64,000 nt of DNA, from assembly GCA_006538405.1 (NCBI GenBank), contig BJKQ01000001.1, positions 2,914,001 through 2,978,000 of the forward strand, read 5' to 3'. This DNA is from Hansfordia pulvinata (Eukaryota > Ascomycota > Sordariomycetes > Xylariales). The position numbers were made by a program, and so were the translations under genes. The notes under the pieces were generated by a model. It was not told the origin of the DNA. It was given only the letters and a program-made list of their open reading frames with translations, and searched no databases. The first letter of the stretch is position 1. Every line of letters starts with the position of its first letter. Shown here piece after piece: positions 22,828 through 34,000 of this stretch.

Positions 22828-23457
22828 TCAGCGGTGCTGGAGCCGTGGTTGTTGTTGTTGTTGTTGTTGTTGTTGTTGGACGGGAACGGCGGCGCAGCGT
22901 GGAGGAAGGCGACGCAGGGCCGGACGGCCAGCTCCGTCTTGGCCAGGCTGCAGGGCAGGCTGCACAGGGGCTCGATGCGGAAGGGCCGCGGTATCCGGGC
23001 GTCGTCCATGGGCAGGCCGATCTCCTCCCATGCCTCGCGGCGAGCTATCTGGTCTTTGATTTTTCGGGAAAAGGGGATCGAAGCGTCAGTTTGAGAGCTT
23101 GGGAGTTGAGCAAGTATAGGCGAACTGAGAAATGATGAGGAGCAGAGAAAACGGGGGACGGGAAAGATGAACAGAGAAAGCAAGAGAGAGAAAGAGAGAG
23201 AGAAACTACTGACAAGGCGTTTCGGCGAGCGAGTCGGCCTTGCCGCCTGGGAAGGCGGCGTGGCCGGAGAAGCTGCGCAGGCTGGCGGCGCGCATGGTTA
23301 TGACGACGCGCAGGTCGCCGCGGCGGTCGGCGAACAGCAGGATGAGGACGGCGGCGCGGCGGGTGACGGGCAGGCGGTCCCAGGCGGGGAAGGGAGGGGG
23401 CCGGTAGGCGCGCAGGCGGGCGACGGCGGCGGCGGAGGCGGCGCTGAGGGGCGCCAT
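22187..23457 (-). CDS. PCD1: Nudix hydrolase, coenzyme A diphosphatase (Pcd1/NUDT7-8 type), frame-disrupted
   Basis: Exon 1 is 23457-23214 and exon 2 is 23053 to 22187; the 160-nt intron has donor GTCAGT and its acceptor lies before ACCAGATAG. Family members cleave CoA and its derivatives to phosphopantetheine and 3',5'-ADP, usually in peroxisomes. The fit is strong: SRR/TRRAAVLILLFADRRGD-like start, FSGHAAFPGGKADSL, and the Nudix helix IARREAWEEIGLP. Asn and Ser runs (about 22790-22880) interrupt the middle. After NFLKAADLP the frame continues into an unrelated Arg-rich tail. One frame over it reads EGVWYEGYWSHWH and later FLVWGLTGRMLVDAARVAY, which is the expected family C-terminus, ending at 22187. 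A one-base frameshift therefore lies at about 22645-22670, in a (CTG)5 tract flanked by G5 runs. The upstream frame from 23840 is in another phase and was not used as the start. Confidence 0.75.
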
Positions 23458-25280
23458 GGTCGAGGGGTCGAAGTAGTACGAGGCCGAGGCGTGGTGCGGG
23501 GGCGCGAGGTACTCGGCGCGGTAGGCGGAGAGGAAGCGCTGGCGGTCGTCGTCGTGGGCGAGGGAGAGGGAGAGGGGAGGGAGACGGGGTCGTCGGGGTC
23601 GTGTGGTTGCTGCTGCCCAGCTGCCGGATCGGAGGCGGCGCCGGGGGTGCTGGCGTTCTGGGTGGGTTCGTAGTCGGGATCGGGCCCGTCGGCGCGGATG
23701 CTCTCGAGGATCTCGGCCGTCTCGAGGTCCTGCGCGGAGCGCTTCTGATGCGTGGCGGTGGCGTTGGCGGTTGTCGCTTTCGTAGTAGTTGGGGCGGACG
23801 AGGGGCCGCTCTGTCCGTCGCTGGGGGAGAGGAGGACCATGGCGCCGCGCTTGGAGGCGGGTGGGAAAGAGAGAGAGAGGGGGGGGGGTGGAGAGGCGGA
23901 CCGGCGGGACGGCGGATGGACGGAAGGGCTCGGGATCGTCTGGTCGCCTGTCTGTCTACCGAACCTAGGGTATTCTATCCTTGTCGACTAGTTGATTGAT
24001 GTATCCGGTATGCTGGCCTGCCTGGCACCTGAGCCACATGCGGAGACCGGAGGCAAGCGGCGCTGAATGGCAGTACTCGTACTCGTGCGGGTACAACTGC
24101 ACCGAGGTAAAATGTAACGTGGGCGGGAGTGAATGGGAGGGACCTGGAGGGAGGTGGTTTGGTGGTTTGATCGGGACCGGCCGCGATCTGAAGTGACGGT
24201 GACGTGTGAAGGCGCAATCCTGCAAATGATTGGGCTTGCTGCAGGTGCTGCCGAAGCCGCTCTTATTTTAGGTACGGTACTCCGTAGACGGGGTGGCGGC
24301 CCGATGACGGTCTTCGCTAGATATTACGGGTGCGTCACGGTGCGCAAGCACTCTGCTTATTCCAACGGCTGCGGTCCAGTATCAGAAACCGTATTGCTCA
24401 TGTTCTGCCGTTTACATCTTGATTGCCCCGTCAAGCATGAGTGCCCAAAGTTGACGACGGCCGTGAGACGGTAGGCCTCTCCACCAGGCTGGTGCTTTCC
24501 GATTCGAGGCATTCCGCGGGTTATCGATGCGAGATCTCCCTTCTCCCTGCGCAGGTCAAGAACTCAAGATATGCTTGAATACAGCGTGTAGGGCCTTCAA
24601 AGATGTATGCGGCGACTATATCTTTGCATAAGTCTGCAAAAGCAGTACGGCGAGGCTTGAGTGTGTCACTAGTCGAGAGCATCTGCCATACAGAGAGTCT
24701 TGCCTCAACGCGATGATCCCATCGTCAATCCCTTCTTCTTCGAATTCGTTGTGGAAGTAGACAACTGCGGCTCCTAGCTCATATGGGCACCGTACGGGTA
24801 GAAGCAGGCTGAGACCTCTGGTCCAATTGCGTCTACGAGATCTCCTCGGTGGCTTCCGTCCTGCAGTGGCACCCTCAACGTGTCTCAAGGAGATCACTCT
24901 CATTACAGTCAGGCGCTCAACTACGAGCCCATGAGAGGACACCGAGGACATGTTGCTCCCCTTTGAGTTCAGAGTTCCCGTCCCGTACACGCATATGCGC
25001 AGGCGCGGCTTGGGCGAGCATCATTTGCCGGGACCACACACCCAGCGGCACGTAGTTTCTTGGCTACGACGAGGCTCCCGGAGACCCAACCTGGGATCTC
25101 CTACCAGTATCCCTCACGCCCCGAAGAACCACTGACCAACGAATTCCCCTTGGACTTCTCCATCACACAGTCCCAACGGTAGCTCTCCTCCACATACACA
25201 AAAAAAGTCTCGCGGCCCTTGAGCCATGTTTACCTGGCTACAGAAGCAGTACACCTGCAGTATCATCCGCTTTCTACAGC
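23458..25280. promoter_or_regulatory. Divergent intergenic region
   Basis: About 1.8 kb between the Nudix gene (-) and a membrane-protein gene (+), holding both promoters. It contains an exact GTACTCGTAC at 24073-24082 and TACTCCGTA at 24278-24286. The first 400 bases are GC-rich and have an open minus-strand frame (to 23840) out of phase with the Nudix start; this may be leader. No gene is supported at 24000-25250. Confidence 0.45.
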
Positions 25281-26435
25281 ATGACTCTCAAGAAAAAAGC
25301 AGATACCGTCCCATATAATTGCTACGAGCGCTGCAGTAAGTGCATTCTTCACCTGACGCTCCATATCAACCCTTTTTACTGAAATCTCACAGATAATGCG
25401 TACCGTGCGGCGGAGCCGATCGGTAAGACTCCGGAGTTATGCGCGCCGGACAGCAATTTCAGACGGTTGTACGAAGCGTGCCAAGTTTGCGTGGCCCGTC
25501 AAGAAGAAAAGGACGGCGCCCGGGATGTGAACATCGACCCGGAATTTGCAAGCTTCATCAACTACTGCCAGATCCCATCAGCTCAGTTGCTCACGGCCAC
25601 GAACACGGCGACCACTCTTGGCAGAGAGTTCATCTTCACCGCCACGACCGAGATCACCGTGGACCCGAGTGAGCTTGTGAGGGCGACGGACTCGAGCACG
25701 GCGGACCCCAGCCAGACGCCAACAGGCGACGCGGTATCAGCGCAGCAAGGTGCGACTCTGCCCACCCCAACCGCACGACCAAATCAGTGCCGCTGACCCT
25801 TCTCTCACCTCACAGACCCCCCCGCACCCAGTGCACCGAGCCAGGCCTGGATCGCGGGGCCGGTTGTCGGGGCCGTCGCCGGCGCCGCGCTGCTCATCCT
25901 CCTGCCGACCATCCTCTTCTTCCGCCGCCGCCGCCGCCGCCGCCGCCGCCGAGATGACACGGACCCGACGTTCGAGAAGGCGCAGCTGCACGGCGAGGAC
26001 ACGCGGCCGCGGCAGGAGATGGACGGGGCGGGCAAGTTGGAGCTGGACGGCGGAGGAGGGGCCGCGGCGGAGAAGAAGCCGGCGGCGGCGGAGCTGCCCG
26101 GGCCCGTGCCCGAATACGAGCTGGAGGCGCCCTTTGGGAGAGGAGGCGGCGGCGGCGGCGGCGGCGGCAACGCCGGGGCGGTGGTGGGGGCGCACGAGAT
26201 GGACGGCGCTGGGGTGCCGAGGCCGGCGGACCGGGGCGGTGGTGATGGTGTCGGCGGTGGGAGGGGAAGCGAAGGCGACGGCGCAGTCTCGGAGGGGGGC
26301 AATCAGACTCGCAGGGTCGAGGAGGAGGACGAAGAGGAGGAGGAGGAGGAGGGGGACGGAGGCGGGAGACAGAGACAGACAGGGACAGAGGTAGAGCAGT
26401 GGGCAGTCAGTGACCAGCACGGACGGAGTACCTAA
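25281..26435 (+). CDS. Cys-rich single-pass membrane protein with poly-Arg and poly-Gly cytoplasmic tail
   Basis: Exons 25281-25335, 25393-25749 and 25816-26435 give 343 aa. The N-terminal domain has paired cysteines (NCYERCNNAYRAAE, ELCAPDSNFRRLY, CQVC, then NYCQI), a pattern I know from uncharacterised fungal cell-surface proteins. A Thr/Ser-rich stalk leads to one transmembrane helix at about 149-173 (WIAGPVVGAVAGAALLIL). A run of about ten Arg follows directly as a stop-transfer signal. The tail is low-complexity: Gly9, acidic Glu runs, Gly/Arg. The Cys domain would lie outside the cell. Odd: the start MTLKKKADT gives no obvious signal peptide, so either an upstream exon is missing or the helix alone directs insertion. 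Junctions NN (split) and QD are clean GT-AG. The function is unknown, perhaps surface sensing (inference). Confidence 0.7.
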
Positions 26436-27053
26436 GCCACAGTAGCTACTCGTACAGCTCACTTGGCGGGATGAGTGGGGTGCTTCATTAGGTAGGGACC
26501 CGAGGCGAGGCGACGGACCCTCCCGCCGGGTTGGTTCGAGGTGGGGGTGGGCCAAATAAATAAGAATCATGGGAATTGCTGTTTCGTGGAGGAGGGGCCA
26601 CCGCACCGGGGGACGACGGACAAGACGCGGATTCGCACCCGCTGTCAACCTGAGACGGCCGAGCCCGCGCGCAGACTCGTCGCGTGAGTAGACATCCATT
26701 GCGGGACGGGGGTGAACGTTGATGGTTTCAGGGTGGAGGTGGGACCACCACATACGAGTCGGCGCTCACCACCATCATCACCAACCAACAATGGTGGAGG
26801 CCAAAATGTCGAATCCCCCAGGGGCTCGCATGACGTCGATCCGCCTTGCCTCGCCTCGCCTGCGCCCACCCAGCCACGAGCAAGGCTCACGCAAATTCAC
26901 ATACACTCACAGCAGCGACAACGAGAAACACACGGGTTGCTTATCAAGGGGCAGTTCGAGCGGGGGGGGGACAACACAGACACAGGTCCTCTTGCGCGCG
27001 GCGGCAGAAACGACGAAAGAAGGACAATGAAAACAGAGAGACGAAGAAGAAAG

Positions 27054-27073
27054 CCCCCCCCCCCCCCCCCCCC
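27054..27073. repeat. C20 homopolymer
   Basis: Twenty consecutive C, with a second C11 run about 75 bases downstream. Such runs are hard to sequence; their lengths should be treated as approximate. Confidence 0.9.
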
Positions 27074-27922
27074 ACCACGCGCGTTCCTGCCGCTGTCACG
27101 TTTCGTTTCAGGCTGACTCGGGGCCACAGAGTCGATCGGCCTTCTCTCCCCCCCCCCCACCGGTCTTTCTTCACTGCTTCCCGTCTGTCGGATGAATGGG
27201 AGGGGAGGGGCCAAATGGCGCTGTCCCGAGTCGCAGCTTGATTAGGTCGTGAGAGCGAGGGTTCGCAAACGAACGCTAGCTTGGGTCGAACTACTCGTAT
27301 CTCCCCGTCACCAGACGGACACGACTCGTGGCGCCGAGGGGGGCCTATGGAGATTCCTAGAAATCTCACTCTGGCGGGTTCACCTACCTACCTACGTACT
27401 CCGTAAGTACCTAACTCATGTAATGACGGACGGCGTCAGCACATGGCAAGCAATTACCCAATCAGGCAAGTCGGGGGTCCCGACCACAAACCACCACCAC
27501 CACAAACAAAGAAAGTGATCGGATCCTCTTTAATGCACAAAGTCGCACCAGATCCAATCGATCAACATCCCACCCATTGGATTGGAATGTTTCCATCCTC
27601 CTCCTTCTCCCCGTCTCCCCTTCCCCTTCCCCTTACCTGAACCTCCTCTCCGGGCGGGCCGCCGCCCATCACCCCCCTTGAACCATGACGCAGGGCTTAC
27701 GTGCGTCAATCATGCATGCATGCGTGCATGCTGCACCCCCTAGACCTAGGTAACATGCCTCAAACAAATGTAGAGATAAGAGTCAAGTACGGGTGTTTCA
27801 TCACCCACCCAGGTGAGGTCGTCTTCCCCAGGGACCGGCACCCGCTAAACAGTCCCCAAGCTCACTCACTGCACGGCAGAACATCCTGAATACGTGCTGC
27901 TCTCAGTCGTCTGTGTGTACCT

Positions 27923-27958
27923 TATATATATATATATATGTGTGTGTGAGTGTGTGTA
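27923..27958. repeat. (TA)n followed by (TG)n microsatellite
   Basis: About eight TA units pass directly into TG units interrupted by one GAG. It lies in a convergent intergenic region. Confidence 0.9.
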
Positions 27959-28507
27959 GGCTGGTATATATGGTATCCCAAGTGTGTCCGAAATCAAATC
28001 CCGTGCTCGCTGGCTAGTATGCTATACAATGCGTAAAGTAGTAATCCCAGGTCCCTTCCCCATCCAAGAGCCCTGCCCAAGGGTATGCGAGTCATGACGG
28101 TAAACAAAAAAAATTTGAGAACAAAGGAAACGATAGTCGCGGTCCTGGCCGCTCGTCCACACCGCCTGCGGGCCCATGGAAAACGCCTTTCTGCTCCATA
28201 AACACTGTCGCTCGTGACGCCGCATACAAGCGAATGATGGTGGAAAACAGATCGAGAAAAGCGAGGGTCCGGCCAGATTTTTCCAATGGGGGTATCTGCA
28301 GAGAGAAGCAAAAAAATAGTGTGTCGATTGTGTAAAAGTCAAAAAAGGAAGAAAGAAAGTCATCGCATCGCTATTCGTTACACGTCGACTCGACTGGGTG
28401 GACTGGTTGTTCTTGTTCCCGTTTTGTCATGTCGTCAACCTCGGGGCGTAGTCGGCCCAAATCTTTCTTTGCGTACGTCCGCCGCTTGGGAAGAAGCCAG
28501 CGCACCT

Positions 28508-30298
28508 TCACTGCGCTTCGTGCTTGATGATTCTCTTGAGGTCCGCTCGCTTTCTCTCGCGCAGGACATCGACCTTCTTGGCCTCGGCCCGCTTGGTCTT
28601 GTCTTCCATCCCCAGCCCGTGCTTGGCCTTGGACAGGATGTCCTTGACCCGCGGGACGTTGGACGAACGTCCCTGGTGCAGCTGGTGCTGGCTGTGGTTG
28701 GGGTGCAGCAGGCCGTTGCCGTGGCTGTACTGCGGCTGCTCGTCGCTCCTGCGGCTCTCGCTGTGCTGCGATGCCGCCGACAACGACGACGACGACGACG
28801 ACGGCCCTCCCGCCACCTCGTGTGAGTTGCCCCGGTCCGACGACCCGGTGCGAAGTCTGTGGGAGAAGGAGCCCCAGCGAGTCGACCGAGGAGGGCTGCT
28901 CGCATCCTCGTCGTCCGAGTCGTCCTCGTCGAAGAAGCTCCTCTGCGAGTCATCCGAGTCGTTCCGCGAGTGCGCTGCCGAGGACAGCGGCGCCTCAGGG
29001 AAGGGCGTCTTGACGTAGCCGCCAGCCAGCGGGCGCTCGCTGAGCTTCAGAGGCGGCGGCGGGCCCGCCGACCGCACGCTGTCGGACCGTGACCGCTTGG
29101 AGAAAGTCGGGATCTGCGGCATGGCAAAGGCTACCTTGGCGTCTTGCGATGCGCCATCTGTTGTCGACTTGTCAGCATCGTGACCGCTTGCGTGCACGTG
29201 GGCAGGGACCGCCGGGGATGCATGCAGGTAGACGCATGCGGGCGGGCGGGTTCGTGCAGCAGTGGTGGTGATCCACGACTTACCGGCAGCTTGCTCGGGT
29301 TCCGACCCAGTGTCCATGCCGGGCTCGGCGCAGGCGGAGAAATCAATGGTGGCAGCCATGGTGACGGGTATGGCGGGACTTCCGGGGTCGCTATGGCGGC
29401 TGGCCTTCTTGTTCAACTTGGGAGCAATGCGAAGAGGCTCGGGGTACATATTTGATGTTGATGATTTGGATTTAGAGTGGCCAGAGGAGGTGGCAAGGTG
29501 TGGCGGGCGCCCACTCCGCGTCTCCTGCTGGTTCCCCGATTGACTCCTTCCAGGCGGCTTGGTCCAGGCGCCGGGTCCCGCACCCACCGCCTGGGAGGAT
29601 CGATCAGGCTCCATCCCCGTATCGGGACCAAGCAGGGATCCATCGGGTGTCAGAGGCGAAACGGGGTACTGCGTGTAGGAATCGTTCCCCGAAGAAGGAG
29701 TCGTCACTGGGCTCACAGCCTTGTCGCCAAACATCTTGGATGCCCGGATGTGGTGGGCCAAGTGCCGAGGGTGAGCAGGAAGAGGGGGGCGCACAGGCGC
29801 TCCGTGCGCTTGCGAGGAACGAGTCTGCGATTGTGCGGGTGCGGCTGTCCTGGGTCTGGGAGGCAGCGATTTGGAAGACGACGACAGCGACGACGGGGTG
29901 CTGCCCTGGGCGAGGAGAGGGTGCACCATGGCCAGCCAGTCCTGGTCGTCGAGGACCTCGTCCGCCTCGTCGGTGAAGGGTGAGGTGGGGATCCGGGTCT
30001 GGCTGTGGCTCCGGCTGTGGCCCTGGCTGGGCGGGCCCTGGCTCGGCTCGGGGCCTGGGGCCTGGTTCTTTGGGCGTGAGTTGGTGCGCACGTGCTTGCT
30101 CAGTGATGATAAAGGCTCGGGCCTGTCAGTGGGGCGACCGTTTGCGGCGGCGAAGAAGAAAGACATGTCGGGAGACGACGACGAGGCGGCCGGCGAGGTC
30201 GTAGGCCGGCCATTGCGGGCCTGGGGCGCGCTGGAGGCCCGGAGCGCCGTGGGCACAGAGACGGGCGGCAGCGGCAGGGACTTTGTGGAGCTGTAGGC

Positions 30299-30332
<34 letters not shown>

Positions 30333-30601
30333 GGCGTGGACCTGGGCGTCTGCTGGAGCTGGCGACGAGCATCAGACGCGTGAGAAGAGAAGGAGGCAGC
30401 CGGGTGCCCGGGGTTCTCTATGCGGGAGCATATCGCATAGTGGTGCTGGTGAGGCTGGTGCTGGCGGGGGTGCTGGGACAGCATCGTGGACGATGGGGCG
30501 GCGGCGGGGTGCCGGCGCTGGGTAACGCCGTTGCGGTCGAGGCCGATGCCGTGGCTGCTCTCCGTGTCGTAATCGCTCTCGTGACTGCCGATCGGCGACA
30601 A
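28508..30601 (-). CDS. Disordered Ser/Pro/Gln-rich protein with conserved basic C-terminus
   Basis: Minus strand, start MSPIGSHESDYDTESS at 30601, stop at 28508-28510. Read straight through, the frame has 697 codons. However, 29283-29158 looks like an intron (donor GTAAGT, acceptor ACAG, 126 nt), giving exons 30601-29284 and 29157-28508 and 655 aa. The protein is almost wholly low-complexity: a Gln run near residue 95 (CTG repeat, 30301-30327), many Ser and Pro, an acidic FFDEDDSDDED patch and SRSDSVRS. The last 50 residues are conserved in filamentous fungi as I recall them (RVKDILSKAKHGLGMEDK, then a charged helix). There is no catalytic domain, signal peptide or membrane helix. The function is unknown; the SR-like and acidic segments suggest a phosphorylated scaffold (inference). 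Because the intron length is a multiple of three and open, retention would simply add 42 residues. Confidence 0.72.
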
Positions 30602-30983
30602 AGGAAACCGGAGACAAAGGAAGACGAGCAGAGACGGAGGACGATGCAGGCCAGGACGAGGGGCTGGGCGTGCGCGGGGGGCGAGCCGTTATAATCATGG
30701 CGGGGTGGCGGACATGGCGACAAAGACCTGCGAGCGACCTGTGTATATTTGGCTCGGAGGGGCCCGGCAGACGCAGGCCGAGCGAAGGCGGTTCCATGGG
30801 CGCGATCCAGCATCTGGGTTTCGCCTCCGAGGAAGCGCAGATGCGCAGATGTGCAGATGCGGGTGGCCGCAGTAGGCTGCCGCCGGGCAAAGGAACAAGA
30901 AGGCATCCGGTTGAGGCCGAGACGAAAAAAGCACAGGTGGGCCCGCCCGACGCCGAACGCCGGCCGGGCCTGCGATTGTCCGC

Positions 30984-31036
<53 letters not shown>

Positions 31037-34000
31037 CAGCAGTAGGCACGCGATGTACCGGCTGGAGAGATTCAAGGCGGGCAGCTACATGAGGACCCCA
31101 AAGATGTACACGGTAAGGACGGAGTACGCGTACGAGTAGAGCTGACTATGAGGTGACATGAGCAGGTCATTCCTCCTATTCGGGCATACCTGCCTGTACC
31201 TTACGGAGCAATGAACCTAAATAACGTTGGGAAGGCACGCAGTACATAACATGGGCGCAGTGTATAAGTCACGGTGCGTCAGCCCAAGGCCAAATGACAG
31301 AGGAACGGGAGCGATGCGGTACCTGCCTTGATCCATGAACACAGGTCGAGGGTCAGGCCACATGGATGCACATTGGATGGCCAGGTGTACGGAGTAGGCA
31401 CTCGCAGCAGACCCAGCCGCAGCTGCCGTGTGGTGGAGGGGGCCATCGTGGCTTCCATGGATTGCTGCACTTTCTCTTTCTAGAAGCGCAGACTGGGTCC
31501 CGGAGGCAAAAACGGCTTCCATGGCGTCTTTGTCGCCGGCCTTTCGCCACCTGGGGCTGCCCACACCAGGTCCCGTGCTAATAATACATGTAGAGGCTCA
31601 CAGTCTAGAATGGCGGTCCATGTAGGTCGTCTGCAAGCCCCGGGCCTCCTCCGGGACTCTGAGCCGGCCCTCGACGCAGCTGGTGTGGCCGCTTCATCTC
31701 GTGGAAAGTCGGTAGCATTATTTGATTCTTTGGTCCTCAACGCACATAGGGCCAACAATCTATGCAGATGTTTGTGATTACAGCAAGCACAACCCAGCCG
31801 CATGGTGGTTGAAGACGTGGAAACCACATGAGGTATCAACATGGATGTACATTGGATGCTCGGACGTACTTGCTGTACCCGGTTCGCCGATGCACCGACC
31901 CAACAGGTGCCGTTCCATTCCATTCCCAAGTTAGATCGCAGCCGCATACATAGGGTTGACGTGCAGCACCGCAGGATCCGCCACGCCCACCGACGACCTG
32001 CAGGCCAGCTGCCGTGTGGGCTGGCGCTCAGGTACCCGCATCGCGCTCTCCCGGCCAGAGATACAACGAACCACGTCTTCTTCCCGTCTCAACTCGTTCG
32101 AAGGAGCGCGTTTTAGCCACCATCCCTCTCCTCTCAAGGCCATCACTGCTCCCCTCGGCTTAACTTGGCCTCGCTTGAGGGCAATGCCGGCCATTGTCTA
32201 CCCACCGATGCGGCCTGTGATCCTCAACAAATTCCTCGACAGCCGCCCCAGGCTCCTCTTTTGGCGACGACCAGCGCTGACTGATGGCCTCTCTGCCCGA
32301 ACGCGCCTCAGCTAAGCATCGACAGAGGCGAAGAAAAGCACCCATCCCTCCGGCGGTCGGCTCGTCTGTTCCCACCCCCGCGGAAGCCTTACATCATCTC
32401 TCTGCTTACAGCCATTTTGCCCCTTCCGAACGTACGTACGAGTGCCGCGGTGGGATCACACAAAGACGGCGAGGACGTGCGGGATCATCATCCTTGGGAT
32501 GTGTAGTACTTCGCTGCCGCGCCCGCCGCTTAATGACAGAGCGCTTCGGAAAAGTTAGTTAGTGTTCGCAATGGGGTTGGGGTATGTACGATATGGTTCC
32601 AAGCAGCTCCAAGTTGGCCCTGGTCTACCCAACAAGAAGCCCCTAATGCAAGCCGCGAATGGCTTCGAGCTTGTAGAAGGGCATCATGGTAGGACCGGCC
32701 GGTAGCCGTTCAATCACCAACATTGAACAGGTACCTACCTTACCTGGTACCTGCCTTAGATATCTCCTTCAGAACTTTACTCTTTGTATGCCTTTCTATC
32801 CTTATTGCGCACGCTTGCGGGTCCGACGAAGGCCTCAGCATCTCGCCGCTCTCCGGCTTCTCACACATACTAAGGTATCAGATGTGGCCACGAGAATCGT
32901 GGTGTTGGTAGGTGTGGCCACCACGCGGTAGGCGCTTTTAGTAACAATAGCCGCCCCGTCCCACGCGGCTGTCCGTCAGCGGACCCTTATTGGGCACGCT
33001 CGTGGTGAGACGACGTTGGCTTTCTTGCCTGCGCCGGCTGTTGCGAATGACGACGAGCGTAATAGCACACCCACCTACGAGTACACACATACAAGTTGCC
33101 GCTGATGGCGAGTCTGTTTCGGTCGCGTGTGTATGCCTGAGGGGCGACAACTTACGACGACGACGACGATGACAAGAACCCGCCCTAGCAAAGGGCTCAA
33201 GAGGAGAAGCTCGTAGACTTGGGTGCGACCGTCCGGCGTCAGTCGAATTAGACGGTGGTCCCAATCGGTTTGGCCTGGATGCGTAAGGTACCTGACAGGG
33301 CGCACGGGAATCGCACAGTTGCTGGGCCAGGTTCATCCATCGAGATGTATGCTGCTGAGACACTGATGAAATTGGGAGGTAATGTACGAGAGGTGATTCT
33401 CGAAGAGACGGGTGACGAATCCATGAGGCTGTCCTCGGACGAGCTGAATGACGGAGAATAGCTGCAACAGGCAACCTGGTAGGTGTACTCAGTAAGGTAC
33501 CTGAGGTAGACAGCGGGCCAGGCCACGACGGGGCCACCTGAGGACACCTGCACCTCCCGCGACTGGGGCTTCCGTCCCGAGTCCCGCCCGCCCGTCATGG
33601 GCAAGTGGCAGCTGCAGCAGGCTCTGGCGGATTCCCATGCGCTACGTCACACGGCAGGCGCAAATGAGCCCTGGGGGGGAATCGAAAAGTCGTCCGCATC
33701 GCGATGAAAGTCAATGCAGCGCCGGCGAGGTACGTCATGCCCGCATCGCGCCGGCCGCTCAAGATCGCAGCGCAGGCGGGCCGGGGCTGACAATCGAGCA
33801 AAGGCGGCTGTCGTGCATCTGCATCTCCATGGTCTCCATCGAATTGTCTCTGTTGCCGGCCCGGGGCCCTGATGCTGCATCGCAGCACTCTTTTCCCCAT
33901 CTTACCTTCCATGTATGTACGCGCACGGCACGACATGAGTACTACGAGTATCCACGTACCGTACGCGCATGTCGTACGAGCTCGCACGACCAGGTCCCAC

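Larger units (their letters stand above)
26436..28507. other. Convergent intergenic region with homopolymer and dinucleotide repeats
   Basis: About 2.1 kb between converging genes, expected to hold two 3' UTRs. It contains a G10 run near 26961, C20 at 27054-27073, C11 at 27148-27158, TACTCCGTA at 27397-27405 next to repeated CCTA units, and a TA/TG dinucleotide tract at 27923-27958. No coding frame is supported. Confidence 0.5.

Noticed and set aside
23298..23840. Upstream minus-strand frame as an N-terminal extension of the Nudix protein
   Set aside because: It is out of phase with the Nudix box frame, and the family normally begins just before the conserved RLRAYRPPPFPAWDRLP-like segment, which fits the ATG at 23457.
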